Shown here: positions 26,393-35,712 of the stretch, in pieces
Layout: every line of letters starts with the position of its first letter
How positions within the stretch are numbered: the first letter of the stretch is position 1
NCBI GenBank assembly: GCA_023395555.1
Contig: JAEWYQ010000051.1
Span: 186,001-250,000, forward strand
DNA length: 64,000 nucleotides
Origin: Bacillota bacterium
Lineage (GTDB): Bacteria > Bacillota > Clostridia > Lachnospirales > Lachnospiraceae
Reading direction: 5' to 3'
Program-made: the position numbers and the translations under genes
The notes under the pieces: generated by a model
Seen by the model: the letters and a program-made list of their open reading frames with translations, nothing else
The model's database searches: none
Told to the model about the DNA's origin: nothing

Positions 26393-28327
26393 TTATCTGC
26401 AATCTGCACGGCAGATTCCCGCATCAAGGAGTACCCGCATGAAAAGCCCGCCCTGTACGGTACGGTTCTGGAATCCGATCATCCGGGCTGTCTTGGTATC
26501 ATACCAGTCCGTCATCGGAACCCGGGAAGGAGAGTTATCATAAGCAGCATAGAGAGGGGCTACCATTTTCTCAAAATCCTCCTTTGTGTCCATTAGGGTC
26601 GCACACCATACCAGCCAATCGGATTTGGTATAGTCTGAACGGTTATCCAGAGGCATTCCGAACTGGTTGGACCGCTTAAGATAGGAGGAAAGCTCCTGGT
26701 CAAAGTCCGCCATATCAAACATTTGCGTTCCCCACACCTTATCCCAAACCAGATTATACTTCATACTAAAGCTGTCTTCCCGGTCGAAGGCCAGCCGATA
26801 GGTGCCATCCTCCCGGGCAGCCATTGTGATCCAGCGCTTTGCCATCGCCTTGGCTGTTTCATGATATACCCTTGCCTCCTCCTCATCGCCTTTCAGGTGA
26901 CAGAGGATGGAAAAGCCTGCAATTCCCATGATCGCCTTTATGGAAAGGTTACAGTTATGGGCCAGGTGACCGGCAAAATCGTCGGTGCAGAGCTGGTTCT
27001 CCGGATCCATACCGGTTTCCCTGAGATATTCAGACCATTTCTTAAGCAGCTCCCAATTTTCCGCCGCATAGCTGATATCCTTCTGCGCCAGGCACAGGGC
27101 AGTTGTCATAATCAGCATATTCCCGCACTCTTCCACAGGCATCTGGTATTCTATCTTATTATCTCCGTACACCTGTCCGTTAACCAGCGGATACTGGCCT
27201 GCATCATGAGGCGCAAAGGCAAAAGGCCACTTGGGTGAGGAAGCATATTGGAAGATCGGCCGAAGCATTCCCTTAACAAACTCTGCATTATAAAGGAGAT
27301 ACAGAGGAACGGAGGGATAGCTCACATCAACGGTGGCCGCGCATCCGTTACTGAAGCACTCCTTGGAGATAAAAAGCATATTTCCTTCCGTATCCCTGCA
27401 GATTTTATGAGCCGCTACAGACTGGCGGTATGCCAGGGCGAGCAGCTTCGCATACTCCTCACCGCCGCCGGCACAGGCCCGGGCATCAAGATCCCTGGAA
27501 AATTCCCTGCAACGGGCGGACAGCTGAGGATACTCCCGGAAGGCCAGGGTAATTGCCGTCAGAATGTCCGGGGTCTTCCCGTTCTTCCAATAAGCATCCA
27601 GGGCCTGCCCAAAATACTCCATGGATTTAACATCATCATACGCAATTGCAATCAGAGCCCGGGCCTTTGCGGCTTCTTCAAATTCCATCACAAGCTGCAG
27701 CCTTCCGCTCACGGCGCTGACCTCCTCTAAAGACGGCTGCCGGTCAATAACCGCCCGGACGGCAGGGTCCTTCTGTGCGGCCAGGTAGAGATAGCCCCAA
27801 TCAATACGAAGATCATCCCCCGATTTGTTCAGGAGCTTCTGCGGCACGCTTCCGACTCTTCCCCAAGTAAATTCTCCTTCCTCCCCATAGGAAAATTCCG
27901 TATCCCACTGGCCTTTTTCATCCAGGCAGATCTCATCATCGGCGAGAATCCGGATCTTATAACGGTGTTTCTTTTCCTCCTTAGAATGAAGCTCCATTGA
28001 CAGATAAGTGACCGGACGGGCGCAGACGGACGGTTCCTCCAGCAGCAGCGGTGTCATAAAACGAACCTTCAGAGTTACCTCCTTTGCCGTGAATACATAT
28101 TCCGTAGAAACAGCCTCTACCTTGACACTCTCCTGCTTCATGGATATCGCCTCGGAAAGTCCCATAAAGCAGTACGGGATATCATCAATTTCCAGGATAC
28201 CCGTAAGCCGGTGCTGCTTTCCTGTCCAATGCCTGGTTACATCAGCATTCAGCTGATTGCTCATTGACCATATACTAAAATACGGATCAACTGTGATTAA
28301 TGGAATTGCTGGATAACGTAAGCTCAT
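26393..28327 (-). CDS. DUF4965 (glutaminase A-like) family protein
   Basis: A 644-residue protein beginning MSLRYPAIPLITVDPYFSIW, the typical opening of the DUF5127/DUF4965/DUF1793 family that includes fungal glutaminase A. A beta-rich N-terminal domain (to about residue 250) is followed by an alpha/alpha-toroid like those of glycoside hydrolase clans (YRQSVAAHKI, NGCAATVDVSYPSVPLYLL, HDAGQYPLVNGQVYG). No signal peptide, so cytosolic. True substrate is unknown; in Clostridia these genes often sit with sugar regulators, and here a divergent AraC-type gene begins 129 nt away. AAGGAG precedes the ATG at 28327. Confidence 0.85.
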   Translation of the reverse strand: MSLRYPAIPLITVDPYFSIWSMSNQLNADVTRHWTGKQHRLTGILEIDDIPYCFMGLSEAISMKQESVKVEAVSTEYVFTAKEVTLKVRFMTPLLLEEPSVCARPVTYLSMELHSKEEKKHRYKIRILADDEICLDEKGQWDTEFSYGEEGEFTWGRVGSVPQKLLNKSGDDLRIDWGYLYLAAQKDPAVRAVIDRQPSLEEVSAVSGRLQLVMEFEEAAKARALIAIAYDDVKSMEYFGQALDAYWKNGKTPDILTAITLAFREYPQLSARCREFSRDLDARACAGGGEEYAKLLALAYRQSVAAHKICRDTEGNMLFISKECFSNGCAATVDVSYPSVPLYLLYNAEFVKGMLRPIFQYASSPKWPFAFAPHDAGQYPLVNGQVYGDNKIEYQMPVEECGNMLIMTTALCLAQKDISYAAENWELLKKWSEYLRETGMDPENQLCTDDFAGHLAHNCNLSIKAIMGIAGFSILCHLKGDEEEARVYHETAKAMAKRWITMAAREDGTYRLAFDREDSFSMKYNLVWDKVWGTQMFDMADFDQELSSYLKRSNQFGMPLDNRSDYTKSDWLVWCATLMDTKEDFEKMVAPLYAAYDNSPSRVPMTDWYDTKTARMIGFQNRTVQGGLFMRVLLDAGICRADCR

Positions 28328-28455
28328 CTTATTCTTCTCCTTGTTTTCTCATATTAAAATAATTGCGCTGCTTCTTCCTAATCCATGGACATATTTATAT
28401 TATAATGTTATAATCTATAAAATCCATGCATAAAATCAATTCAAAAGTGAGGATT

Positions 28456-29280
28456 ATGAGCATGAAGGAAGAGATCATAAGCTTTTTGAATGAAACCCGC
28501 CGGGAGGAACTTCCCTTCTTCATAGAAATGGCAGGTATCTCCTATTGTGATGAAAGCTATCGCATTTCCAGAAAGAACAGCCCTATCTATGTATTTGAAT
28601 ATGTGCTGGAAGGGGAAGGCACCGTAATCACGGACGGAAGAAGGTTTACGGCCAGAAAGGGCGATGCCTATATCCTCCACCGCGGATCGGAGCATCTCTA
28701 TTACTCGGACAAATCAAACCCTTGGACAAAGATATGGTTTAATGCAAGCGGTCCTCTCATCGACAGCCTGATCCATCTCTATCGCCTTACTCATATCAAC
28801 CATATGGAGAATGTACCTGTATCCGCCCTGTTTCATGATCTGCTCCATGCCGCCAGACAAGCGGGAAATTACAATCCCGCCTTTTCCGATGAGGCCTCCC
28901 GGCTCTTTTTCCAATTAATACTGACTCTTTATCCCCATGTGCACAGGGAGCCCTTTGCCTATTCCGGGGATGCCAGGGTTCTGAAGGAATATTTGGATAA
29001 AAACATTTGTACCCGGGTGGAATTAAAGGATCTGTGCGGCCAGATCTATCACTCCCCTTCCCAGACGATTCGCATATTTAAGAAGGCTTTCGGTGTCACC
29101 CCATATCAATACCTGATCAGCCAGAGGATGGAGCTGGCCAAGCTGCTGCTCCTTAATTCCAACAAAAGCATCCGGGAGATATCCGCAGATCTGAATTTTT
29201 ATGACGAACACTATTTCTCCAACCTTTTCAAGGATAAAAACGGAATCTCCCCGCTGAAATACCGGAAGCAGAACCAATAG
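28456..29280 (+). CDS. AraC family transcriptional regulator
   Basis: A protein of about 274 residues from ATG 28456 (TGAGGA upstream; ATG 28462 is also possible). The N-terminal cupin domain (SPIYVFEYVLEGEGTVITDG; YILHRGSEHLYYSD) resembles sugar-sensing AraC regulators. The C-terminal double helix-turn-helix (from about residue 185) has the family signature IREISADLNFYDEHYFSNLF and KDKNGISPLKYRK. It is divergent from the DUF4965 gene and probably activates it in response to a carbohydrate; both points are inference. It ends at a strong terminator shared with hppA. Confidence 0.92.
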   Translation: MSMKEEIISFLNETRREELPFFIEMAGISYCDESYRISRKNSPIYVFEYVLEGEGTVITDGRRFTARKGDAYILHRGSEHLYYSDKSNPWTKIWFNASGPLIDSLIHLYRLTHINHMENVPVSALFHDLLHAARQAGNYNPAFSDEASRLFFQLILTLYPHVHREPFAYSGDARVLKEYLDKNICTRVELKDLCGQIYHSPSQTIRIFKKAFGVTPYQYLISQRMELAKLLLLNSNKSIREISADLNFYDEHYFSNLFKDKNGISPLKYRKQNQ

Positions 29281-29301
29281 AACGGTTTATTCCATAAAAA
29301 G

Positions 29302-29353
29302 ACGGCCCTCCTTCGGCAGATATCCGGTATTCCGGCTGCCAAAGAAGGGCCGT
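29302..29353. terminator. Bidirectional terminator between the AraC-type gene and hppA
   Basis: ACGGCCCTCCTTCGGCAG pairs with CTGCC...GAAGGGCCGT over a long imperfect stem, with A-rich sequence before and T-containing sequence after. It sits between two convergent stop codons. Confidence 0.8.
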
Positions 29354-29368
29354 ATTGATTCCTAATTA

Positions 29369-31483
29369 TTAACCAAAGAGTGAAAAGGTAAGGAAAATCG
29401 TGGCTGTCAAAGAGGCCACCAGCGATACTACCGTAATCTGTGTATTGATAGAAGGACCGGCCGTATCCTTGAAAGGATCACCTACCGTGTCGCCAACAAC
29501 ACCGGCCTTATGAGCCTCTGAGTTCTTACCGCCGTTATTCCCTGCTTCAATGTACTTCTTGGTATTATCCCACAGACCGCCGGCATTGGACATAAACAAT
29601 GCAAAGAGCAGGCCGCTGATAATATTTCCTGTAATAAATCCGCCGATCGCCTGCACACCGCCGATAAACCCTACCAGCAGAGTAGAAATAATGGTCATCA
29701 GTCCTGCCGGAATCAGCTCCTTAATTGCTCCAGTGGTGGCAATTTCAATACATTTATCGTATTCCGGAACAACGCCTTCCTTGCCTTCCTTCAGGCCGAT
29801 AATCTCTTTGAACTGACGATGGATCTCGGCAACCATACGCTGTGCGTTACGGTCAACACCCAGCATGAGCATCGCTGAGAATACTGCAGGGATTGCTGCT
29901 CCGAACAATAAACCAAAGAATACAACGGGGTCAATAATATCAAAGCCTTGAAGATACTGGATACCCTCTTTCACAATCCCCAGATCTACCGCCGCCGTAT
30001 TAACCTCACTCATAAACGCTCCCAATAAGGAGATAACGGTAAGACCGGCAGCGCCGATTGCAAAGCCCTTGGTAACCGCCTTCACCGTATTGCCGGCACT
30101 GTCCAGGGAATCAGTGATCTCAAGAGCCTTTTCTCCCAGATTACCCATTTCCACCAGACCGCGGGCATTATCAACAATAGGACCATAGGCATCATTGGAG
30201 ATAATCATGCCGACGATGGACAACATACCAACTGCCGCCATGGAAATACCGAACATCGGATAGCCCTCGCCAAGAGGTTCACAGATCTTATATGCCGCCA
30301 GGGCGGATACACCGATACCTACCATGGAAGGCAGGGCGCTCATTAAACCATAGGAAACACCGGACAGGATTGTGAAGGCCGGGCCGGACTCACAGGCCTT
30401 CGCCACTTCATGAACCGGTTTCTTCTTATCATCGGTAAAGTAATCGCTGGCCAGACCAATAACCACGCCTACCACCAGGCCGATGGCACTGGCTCCCCAG
30501 ATGCGCCACTCAAAATCAAACGCCCAGGTGGCAAGAGCCGTCAGCAGGCCAAAAATCACTGTAGTAACATATGTATTAGAATTCAACGCTCTGGTCGGGT
30601 CCCCGTCCTCTTTCATTTTGGCCGTCAGAACACCGATCATGGAAGCAAACAAACCAATCGCCGCATAACAGAACACCATTGCTGCATTGCCTGTGCCGCC
30701 GGCTGTTTTATCAAGAGCAACTGCCATAACCAGCGCTGCTGCCATGGAGGCCACATTGGAGTCGAAGAGGTCGGCACCCATACCGGCCACGTCGCCTACA
30801 TTATCGCCTACATTGTCCGCAATTACCGCGGGATTTCTCGGATCGTCCTCAGGAATACCCAATTCCACCTTACCGCAGAGATCGGCACTGATATCAGCCG
30901 TCTTCGTGAAGATGCCGCCGCCTGCCTTTGCAAACAGAGCCATGGAGCTGGCACCGAAGCTGAAGCCTAAGAGCGCCGTAGTATCACCGGTCAGAAGAAG
31001 CACCAGGGTAACTCCCAGCAAGCTGGAACCAACCACTGCCATACCCATAACAGCACCGCCGCGGAAGCCAGACATAAAAGAGGGCTTAATTCCCTTGGTT
31101 GCCGTCTCGGCTGCCTTCACATTGGCTATGGTTGCAATGCTGATGCCGATTACACCTGCAATTCCTGAGAATACCGTGCCGAAGATATAGGAAACCGCCA
31201 TAAGCAGGTTACCGATAATATCTCCTTTCCAGATGGGATGCGGCAGGAAAACAAAGAGAATCACTGCTGCAGCACCGCAAAACTTTGCCAGAGTCCTGTA
31301 CTCCTTATTCAGGAATGTGTAAGCTCCATTGCGGATCAGTTTACTGACCTCTGCAATACGCTTATTGGAGGAAGGCTGCTTTTCTACCCATTTATAAAGC
31401 CACCATGCGGCGCCAAATGAGAGAATTGCAATAACAATTGAAACAATTTGGAAAAACGTAAGACCTAACTTCAAAATGTTCAT
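29369..31483 (-). CDS. hppA: Membrane-bound ion-pumping pyrophosphatase (H+ or Na+), K+-independent signature
   Basis: A 704-residue, about 16-segment integral membrane pyrophosphatase that couples PPi hydrolysis to cation export. The substrate site is seen as DNVGDNVGDVAGMGADLFDS and a later DNARG...; the C-terminal DTVGDPFKDTAGPS motif is intact. In GNTVKAVTKGFAIG a Lys stands where K+-dependent enzymes have Ala (GNTTAAIGKG), the known marker of K+-independent pumps. Known Na+-PPases are K+-dependent, so a plain Na+-pump label is doubtful. The start is taken as ATG 31483, but GGGAG touches it; a TTG three codons later (31474) would be better spaced. It is divergent from oadB. Confidence 0.94.
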   Translation of the reverse strand: MNILKLGLTFFQIVSIVIAILSFGAAWWLYKWVEKQPSSNKRIAEVSKLIRNGAYTFLNKEYRTLAKFCGAAAVILFVFLPHPIWKGDIIGNLLMAVSYIFGTVFSGIAGVIGISIATIANVKAAETATKGIKPSFMSGFRGGAVMGMAVVGSSLLGVTLVLLLTGDTTALLGFSFGASSMALFAKAGGGIFTKTADISADLCGKVELGIPEDDPRNPAVIADNVGDNVGDVAGMGADLFDSNVASMAAALVMAVALDKTAGGTGNAAMVFCYAAIGLFASMIGVLTAKMKEDGDPTRALNSNTYVTTVIFGLLTALATWAFDFEWRIWGASAIGLVVGVVIGLASDYFTDDKKKPVHEVAKACESGPAFTILSGVSYGLMSALPSMVGIGVSALAAYKICEPLGEGYPMFGISMAAVGMLSIVGMIISNDAYGPIVDNARGLVEMGNLGEKALEITDSLDSAGNTVKAVTKGFAIGAAGLTVISLLGAFMSEVNTAAVDLGIVKEGIQYLQGFDIIDPVVFFGLLFGAAIPAVFSAMLMLGVDRNAQRMVAEIHRQFKEIIGLKEGKEGVVPEYDKCIEIATTGAIKELIPAGLMTIISTLLVGFIGGVQAIGGFITGNIISGLLFALFMSNAGGLWDNTKKYIEAGNNGGKNSEAHKAGVVGDTVGDPFKDTAGPSINTQITVVSLVASLTATIFLTFSLFG

Positions 31484-31804
31484 CTCCCTTTCTTTATTGC
31501 CGGAGCGTCCGAGCAGCCCGCTCCCGGCTGGCCAGCGAAAAAGATTCGCTTTGCTTCAAATACTATCACGTTTATACATCCTGTGCAATAGAAAAGTATT
31601 CAATTGCCTATTTACGTCATAATGTATAATCCTTAATTATTTTTTACATAAAATGCCCATTTATTTGTTGATATTGCACATTGGCCCTTCGCATTTTTTA
31701 TTTATACTGACAGCGCCATTTTAATTACTTCCGTTAATATTACTTTATAGGAAGATACCATACAGAGGAACGGATAAAATCAACCATAATCTTTCGAAAT
31801 TGCA
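31484..31804. other. hppA-oadB divergent gap, upstream part
   Basis: No gene is seen. The stretch is A/T-rich from about 31620. The hppA promoter must lie here, but no single candidate stands out. Confidence 0.4.
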
Positions 31805-31834
31805 TTGACATGCATGGCAGAAATGAGCTACAAT
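31805..31834 (+). promoter_or_regulatory. Candidate promoter of the oadB operon
   Basis: TTGACA (31805-31810), an 18-nt spacer and TACAAT (31829-31834). The leader to the oadB ATG would be about 125 nt. It contains a nested hairpin (ATGGCGGCAAA...TTTTTGCCAT around TGCGGTTATCGCA, about 31873-31921). Confidence 0.6.
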
Positions 31835-31964
31835 AAAACCAATTTCGTAAACTCGTCATTTCCCGTAAATCAGATGGCGGCAAATAAATTGTATGCGGTT
31901 ATCGCATCTGTTTTTGCCATGATATACGCCGGAGAGATGACAATTATGCTAAGGAGGATTTTTT

Positions 31965-33119
31965 ATGGAGTTCTTATTGTCAGGTATTATGGCAATTACT
32001 TGGCAGCAGTGTGTAATGTATCTGGTTGGCGCTATTTTGATCTATCTGGCCATCGAGAAGGGTTTTGAGCCTTCACTGCTTCTGCCAATGGGATTTGGTG
32101 CAATTTTAGTAAACCTTCCCCTTTCCGGAGTTCTGAACCAGACCATGGACGTTGTCGGCGAGGTTCCCGGTATTATCGAGTGGCTGTTTCACACTGGAAT
32201 CGAAGCATCAGAGGCTCTGCCCATCTTGCTGTTTATCGGTATCGGTGCTATGATCGACTTTGGTCCGCTGCTTTCCAACCCTAAGATGTTCCTGTTTGGT
32301 GCGGCAGCCCAGTTCGGTATCTTCTTTACCATATCTCTGGCAGTCCTGCTTGGATTTAGTCTGCCGGACGCAGCTTCCATCGGCATCATCGGTGCGGCTG
32401 ACGGCCCTACCTCGATTCTGGTATCCCAGATTCTCCAGTCCCAGTACATGGGGGCTATCGCGGTAGCTGCCTATTCCTATATGGCACTGGTTCCCATTGT
32501 CCAGCCTCTTGCCATTAAGCTGGTAACCACTAAAAAGGAACGTATGATCCGCATGGATTACAATCCCAAGTCAGTCACCAAGCTGACCAGAATTGTCTTC
32601 CCCATTATTGTAACTGTAATTGCCGGCCTGATTGCACCCCAGTCAGTGGCTTTGGTAGGCTTCCTGATGTTCGGTAACTTAATCCGGGAATGCGGTGTCC
32701 TGGGAACCATGTCCGAAACTGCCCAGGATAATTTGGCCAATCTGATCACCCTGCTTCTCGGTATTACTATTTCCTTCAGTATGAAAGCAGATGCTTTTGT
32801 TAATAAGAATACTTTATTAATCATGTGCCTCGGATTGGTTGCCTTTGTAATGGATACCATCGGCGGTGTATTATTTGCCAAGTTCTTGAACCTGTTCCTT
32901 CGCAAGAACAAGATTAATCCTATGGTAGGTGCCGCAGGTATCTCTGCCTTCCCCATGTCCGCACGCGTTGTTCAGAAGATGGGTCTCAAAGAAGATCCTT
33001 CAAATCACCTCTTGATGCATGCCATCAGCGCTAATGTATCCGGTCAGATCGGCTCCGTTGTGGCTGGCGGTGTTGTTATTAAGATTGTTCTTGAGATCCT
33101 GAAGAATATGGCTAAATAG
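31965..33119 (+). CDS. oadB: Sodium ion-translocating decarboxylase, beta subunit
   Basis: A 384-residue polytopic protein of the OadB/GcdB/MmdB family, the membrane carboxybiotin decarboxylase that couples decarboxylation to Na+ export. The functional Asp motif is seen in GIIGAADGPTSILVSQ. EKGFEPSLLLPMGFGAILVN, ISFSMKADAFVNK and GAAGISAFPMSARVVQ are conserved family stretches. AAGGAGG lies before the ATG at 31965. The only partner gene here is a 45-residue gamma-like peptide downstream; the carboxyltransferase and biotin-carrier subunits are absent, so the acid used (oxaloacetate, glutaconyl-CoA or methylmalonyl-CoA) cannot be decided. Confidence 0.93.
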   Translation: MEFLLSGIMAITWQQCVMYLVGAILIYLAIEKGFEPSLLLPMGFGAILVNLPLSGVLNQTMDVVGEVPGIIEWLFHTGIEASEALPILLFIGIGAMIDFGPLLSNPKMFLFGAAAQFGIFFTISLAVLLGFSLPDAASIGIIGAADGPTSILVSQILQSQYMGAIAVAAYSYMALVPIVQPLAIKLVTTKKERMIRMDYNPKSVTKLTRIVFPIIVTVIAGLIAPQSVALVGFLMFGNLIRECGVLGTMSETAQDNLANLITLLLGITISFSMKADAFVNKNTLLIMCLGLVAFVMDTIGGVLFAKFLNLFLRKNKINPMVGAAGISAFPMSARVVQKMGLKEDPSNHLLMHAISANVSGQIGSVVAGGVVIKIVLEILKNMAK

Positions 33120-33132
33120 AAAGGAGATTACC

Positions 33133-33270
33133 ATGCAGGAAAACTTAATGTATTCATTAGAAATCATGGGAAAAGGAATGCTTTCCATATTTGCTGTAAT
33201 CCTCTTATTGACCCTGATCGTATATTTAATGGGTAGGTTCGCTTCCCGTTCTAAGAAATCAGAGAAATAA
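33133..33270 (+). CDS. Small gamma-like subunit (OadG-type) of the decarboxylase
   Basis: A 45-residue frame, MQENLMYSLEIMGKGMLSIF onward, 13 nt after oadB with AAGGAG before its ATG. It has one membrane segment (about residues 17-33) with a short periplasmic start and a basic C-terminal tail RFASRSKKSEK. The pattern (MGKGMLSIFAVI...) is that of the N-terminal part of OadG-type gamma subunits, which anchor the complex. It is shorter than usual, lacking the long Pro/Ala linker and the zinc-binding tail. It is likely translated with oadB and ends before a strong terminator. Confidence 0.75.
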   Translation: MQENLMYSLEIMGKGMLSIFAVILLLTLIVYLMGRFASRSKKSEK

Positions 33271-33307
33271 CGGAATAAGAATTAGCTGATTTCAGCTGAC
33301 AAAAAGA

Positions 33308-33362
33308 GGCTGCCGTCCGGGACATACGTTATTACAACGTTATAACGTCCTGGACTGCAGCC
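33308..33362 (+). terminator. Terminator of the oadB operon
   Basis: GGCTGC-GTCC-ACGTTAT pairs with ATAACGT-GGAC-GCAGCC in a long stem, followed by CTTTTAT. It lies 38 nt after the small gamma-like gene. Confidence 0.8.
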
Positions 33363-33377
33363 CTTTTATCATCCTAT

Positions 33378-33412
33378 AATACCATATCCGCAAGCGTCCA
33401 TGATACGGCACT
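33378..33412. repeat. Intergenic repeat remnant between the oadB operon and the ZIP gene
   Basis: Aligns with 8078-8112 at about 27 of 35 positions (shared core TCCGCAAGC and GGCACT). An ACGGCACTCCGTGCC hairpin follows. It is part of the loose repeat family. Confidence 0.45.
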
Positions 33413-33464
33413 CCGTGCCAGGATGCTTACTGCGCTTCGCTCCGGCGCGGTATCATGTTTCTAT

Positions 33465-34274
33465 CTATCCCAACGCTACGTCCAACAGCATCATCACGGC
33501 AAATCCCAGCATAGCTCCTATGGTTCCCACATTGGAATGATGCTTCTCCTGCTGCGCTTCCGGGATCAGCTCCTCTACCACAACATAGATCATTGCTCCG
33601 GCGGCAAAGGACAATGCATAGGGAAGAATCGGCTTCATGACAACCACCGCTACCGCTCCCAGTACGCCTGCCATGGGCTCCACAATTCCTGAAGCCTGCC
33701 CGTAAACAAAGCTTTTCCAACGGCTTAATCCCTCTCTTCGCAGGGGCACGGATACCGCGGCTCCCTCCGGAAAGTTCTGCAGCCCGATACCCAGGGCAAG
33801 GGCCACCGCTCCTGCCAGGGATGCAGCAGGAAAATTAGAAGCAACCGCTCCGAAAGCTACACCCACAGCCAACCCTTCCGGAATATTATGCAATGTAATT
33901 GCCAGAACAAGAAGAACACTTCTCTTCCAGCTGGTCTTTACCCCTTCCGGCTCCTCATTTTCACCGATATGCAGATGAGGCATCAGCACGTCCACCAGCC
34001 ACAGGAATCCCCCTCCTGCCAGAAAACCTGCCACAGCCGGCACCCATGCAATCATCCCCGCTTCTTCCGCCATGTCGATGGCGGGAGCTAACAGTGACCA
34101 GAAGCTGGCAGCGATCATAACTCCGGCGGCAAATCCCAGCATACCGTTCAATACCTTTTTATTAATGCTCTTAAATACAAATACTGTTGCTGCTCCTAAT
34201 GCCGTTACAAACCAGGTGAACAGAGTCGCTAGCAATGCCTGCAGCACCGGATCTAAATTTGTAAACCAATCCAT
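33465..34274 (-). CDS. ZIP family metal transporter
   Basis: A 269-residue protein with about eight membrane segments, of the ZIP/ZupT family that imports divalent metals such as zinc. The conserved metal-site helices are [17 protein letters not shown] (HNxPEG, first site) and [17 protein letters not shown] (second, with N-PEG). A short His-containing loop ([15 protein letters not shown]) lies between segments 3 and 4. AAGGAGG precedes the ATG at 34274. It is monocistronic. No metal-responsive operator was recognised upstream, so metal specificity stays open. Confidence 0.92.
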   Translation of the reverse strand: MDWFTNLDPVLQALLATLFTWFVTALGAATVFVFKSINKKVLNGMLGFAAGVMIAASFWSLLAPAIDMAEEAGMIAWVPAVAGFLAGGGFLWLVDVLMPHLHIGENEEPEGVKTSWKRSVLLVLAITLHNIPEGLAVGVAFGAVASNFPAASLAGAVALALGIGLQNFPEGAAVSVPLRREGLSRWKSFVYGQASGIVEPMAGVLGAVAVVVMKPILPYALSFAAGAMIYVVVEELIPEAQQEKHHSNVGTIGAMLGFAVMMLLDVALG

Positions 34275-34460
34275 ATCGTATCCTCCTTCGGTATAAAATG
34301 ACCGGAAGCAATCTTCTTCATTTTATTCCGATATTATAATCAATGTGTCAAAGACATCTCTTTTATAATACTATAATTCAAATACACCGTTTTTGTCTAG
34401 TAGCGAAACATAATTTTATCCTGCTTTCCGTGGCCGCTTCGCCTGCGGTCCCGCTAAAAT

Positions 34461-34503
34461 AAGGAGCCCGCCGTTTCCTCACCGGATACGGCAGACTCCC
34501 CTT
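34461..34503 (-). terminator. Terminator of the NlpC/P60 gene
   Basis: AAGGAG-CCGCCGT...ACGGC-CTCCCCTT stem, followed by TTATTTTA on the minus strand, 40 nt after the NlpC/P60 stop codon. Confidence 0.6.
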
Positions 34504-34542
34504 TATGTAATGGGTCCCGACAACTTTCATCGGCATCATTTT

Positions 34543-35712
34543 TTAATTATTAACATATCTTACTGCCTTGTAAGGCGTTCTGTAATTATAACGGGTAATC
34601 CGGATACCTTCTCCGGAGCTTTTCGCACCAATAACCTTACCATTGCCAATATACAGCGCAACATGGTTAATGACGCCGTTTTTCCTATAGAAAATCAGAT
34701 CTCCCGGCCTGATATCGCTCATGCTGATTCTTTTTCCGCTGGATGCCTGCGCTCTTGAGGTCCTCGGAACATAAATACCGAAGTCTTCAAACACCGACTG
34801 AATGAAACCGGAACAATCCGCTCCTCTGGTCAGGCTGGTTCCTCCCCATACATAGGGGTTCCCTTCAAACTTGAGGGCATAATTTACGATTTTCTGACGA
34901 AGAGAGGTGGTATTTCCTGCACTGCTGCCGGAGTTGCTGTTCCCCGACGAGATGCTGCCGGAGGATCCGCCGGACTGGCCCCCGCTGCTGCCATTCCCCT
35001 GTCCGGAAGCCGTCCGGGAGTTATATGCCTGCTGCCTGGCCAACTCAGCCTGCTCCTCCTCAATTGAAATCGCTTCATCATATACCTTGGATAATTCAAC
35101 GTACTCTCTGGAGACATAACCTGTCACGGTCTCGTCAATTACAATTTTAACCCACTCCTCTGCTTCCTCGAGAACTTTATATTCCCCTTCGATGGGAATC
35201 AGGGTAAGCGTTGCCGATTCGATACTGGCATTCTCCCTCACACGCAGGGTTGTGGTTGTTACTGCCGCAATTGTCTCTCCCGTCTTTTCAGAAAATTCTT
35301 CCGCCTCTTTCCCGGTTATCAGATAATCCCCTTTGATATAGCCTGTGACGCTGCCCGACTTAACCCGGTACCAGCCGTCCTCCTCATCAAGAATGGTTGC
35401 CGCACTGTCCTTGTACAGCTTGCCCAGTATCTTACCCTTTTCATTTGCTTCGCTTCTTATATTGACATAGTTGTTTACATTGGCAAATGCAAGTTTCATA
35501 TCCTGTTCTTCCGGGATATTCTGGCTCGCTGAAACTGCAGCCAACAGGGCCGGCATCGCCAGCTTGTAATCCTCGGATCCGGCATAATAATCCTGCAATA
35601 TCAAATTAATCCCCGCAACCGGGGTCTCTGTTGCTTTTGCGGTTTCATTCTGTGCTGCAAAGGTCAGGGCTCCTACTAGTATGCATGTTGCCATCTTACG
35701 TACTGATACCAT
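34543..35712 (-). CDS. Secreted SH3b-NlpC/P60 peptidoglycan endopeptidase
   Basis: A 389-residue secreted protein: signal peptide (about 1-27), two bacterial SH3 domains (about 75-130, NNYVNIRSEANEKGKILGKL; about 150-210, TTLRVRENASIESATL), and a Gly/Ser-rich linker (about 238-275). The C-terminal NlpC/P60 domain has the catalytic Cys in GADCSGFIQSVF and the His in INHVALYIG. It should cut D-Glu-diaminopimelate or similar stem-peptide bonds during cell-wall growth or separation. AAGGAGGAACC precedes the ATG at 35712. Confidence 0.93.
   Translation of the reverse strand: MVSVRKMATCILVGALTFAAQNETAKATETPVAGINLILQDYYAGSEDYKLAMPALLAAVSASQNIPEEQDMKLAFANVNNYVNIRSEANEKGKILGKLYKDSAATILDEEDGWYRVKSGSVTGYIKGDYLITGKEAEEFSEKTGETIAAVTTTTLRVRENASIESATLTLIPIEGEYKVLEEAEEWVKIVIDETVTGYVSREYVELSKVYDEAISIEEEQAELARQQAYNSRTASGQGNGSSGGQSGGSSGSISSGNSNSGSSAGNTTSLRQKIVNYALKFEGNPYVWGGTSLTRGADCSGFIQSVFEDFGIYVPRTSRAQASSGKRISMSDIRPGDLIFYRKNGVINHVALYIGNGKVIGAKSSGEGIRITRYNYRTPYKAVRYVNN

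Noticed and set aside
26393..29280. DUF4965 gene plus AraC regulator as part of the beta-glucan locus
   Set aside because: It lies about 18 kb away behind unrelated housekeeping genes, so no functional link can be claimed.
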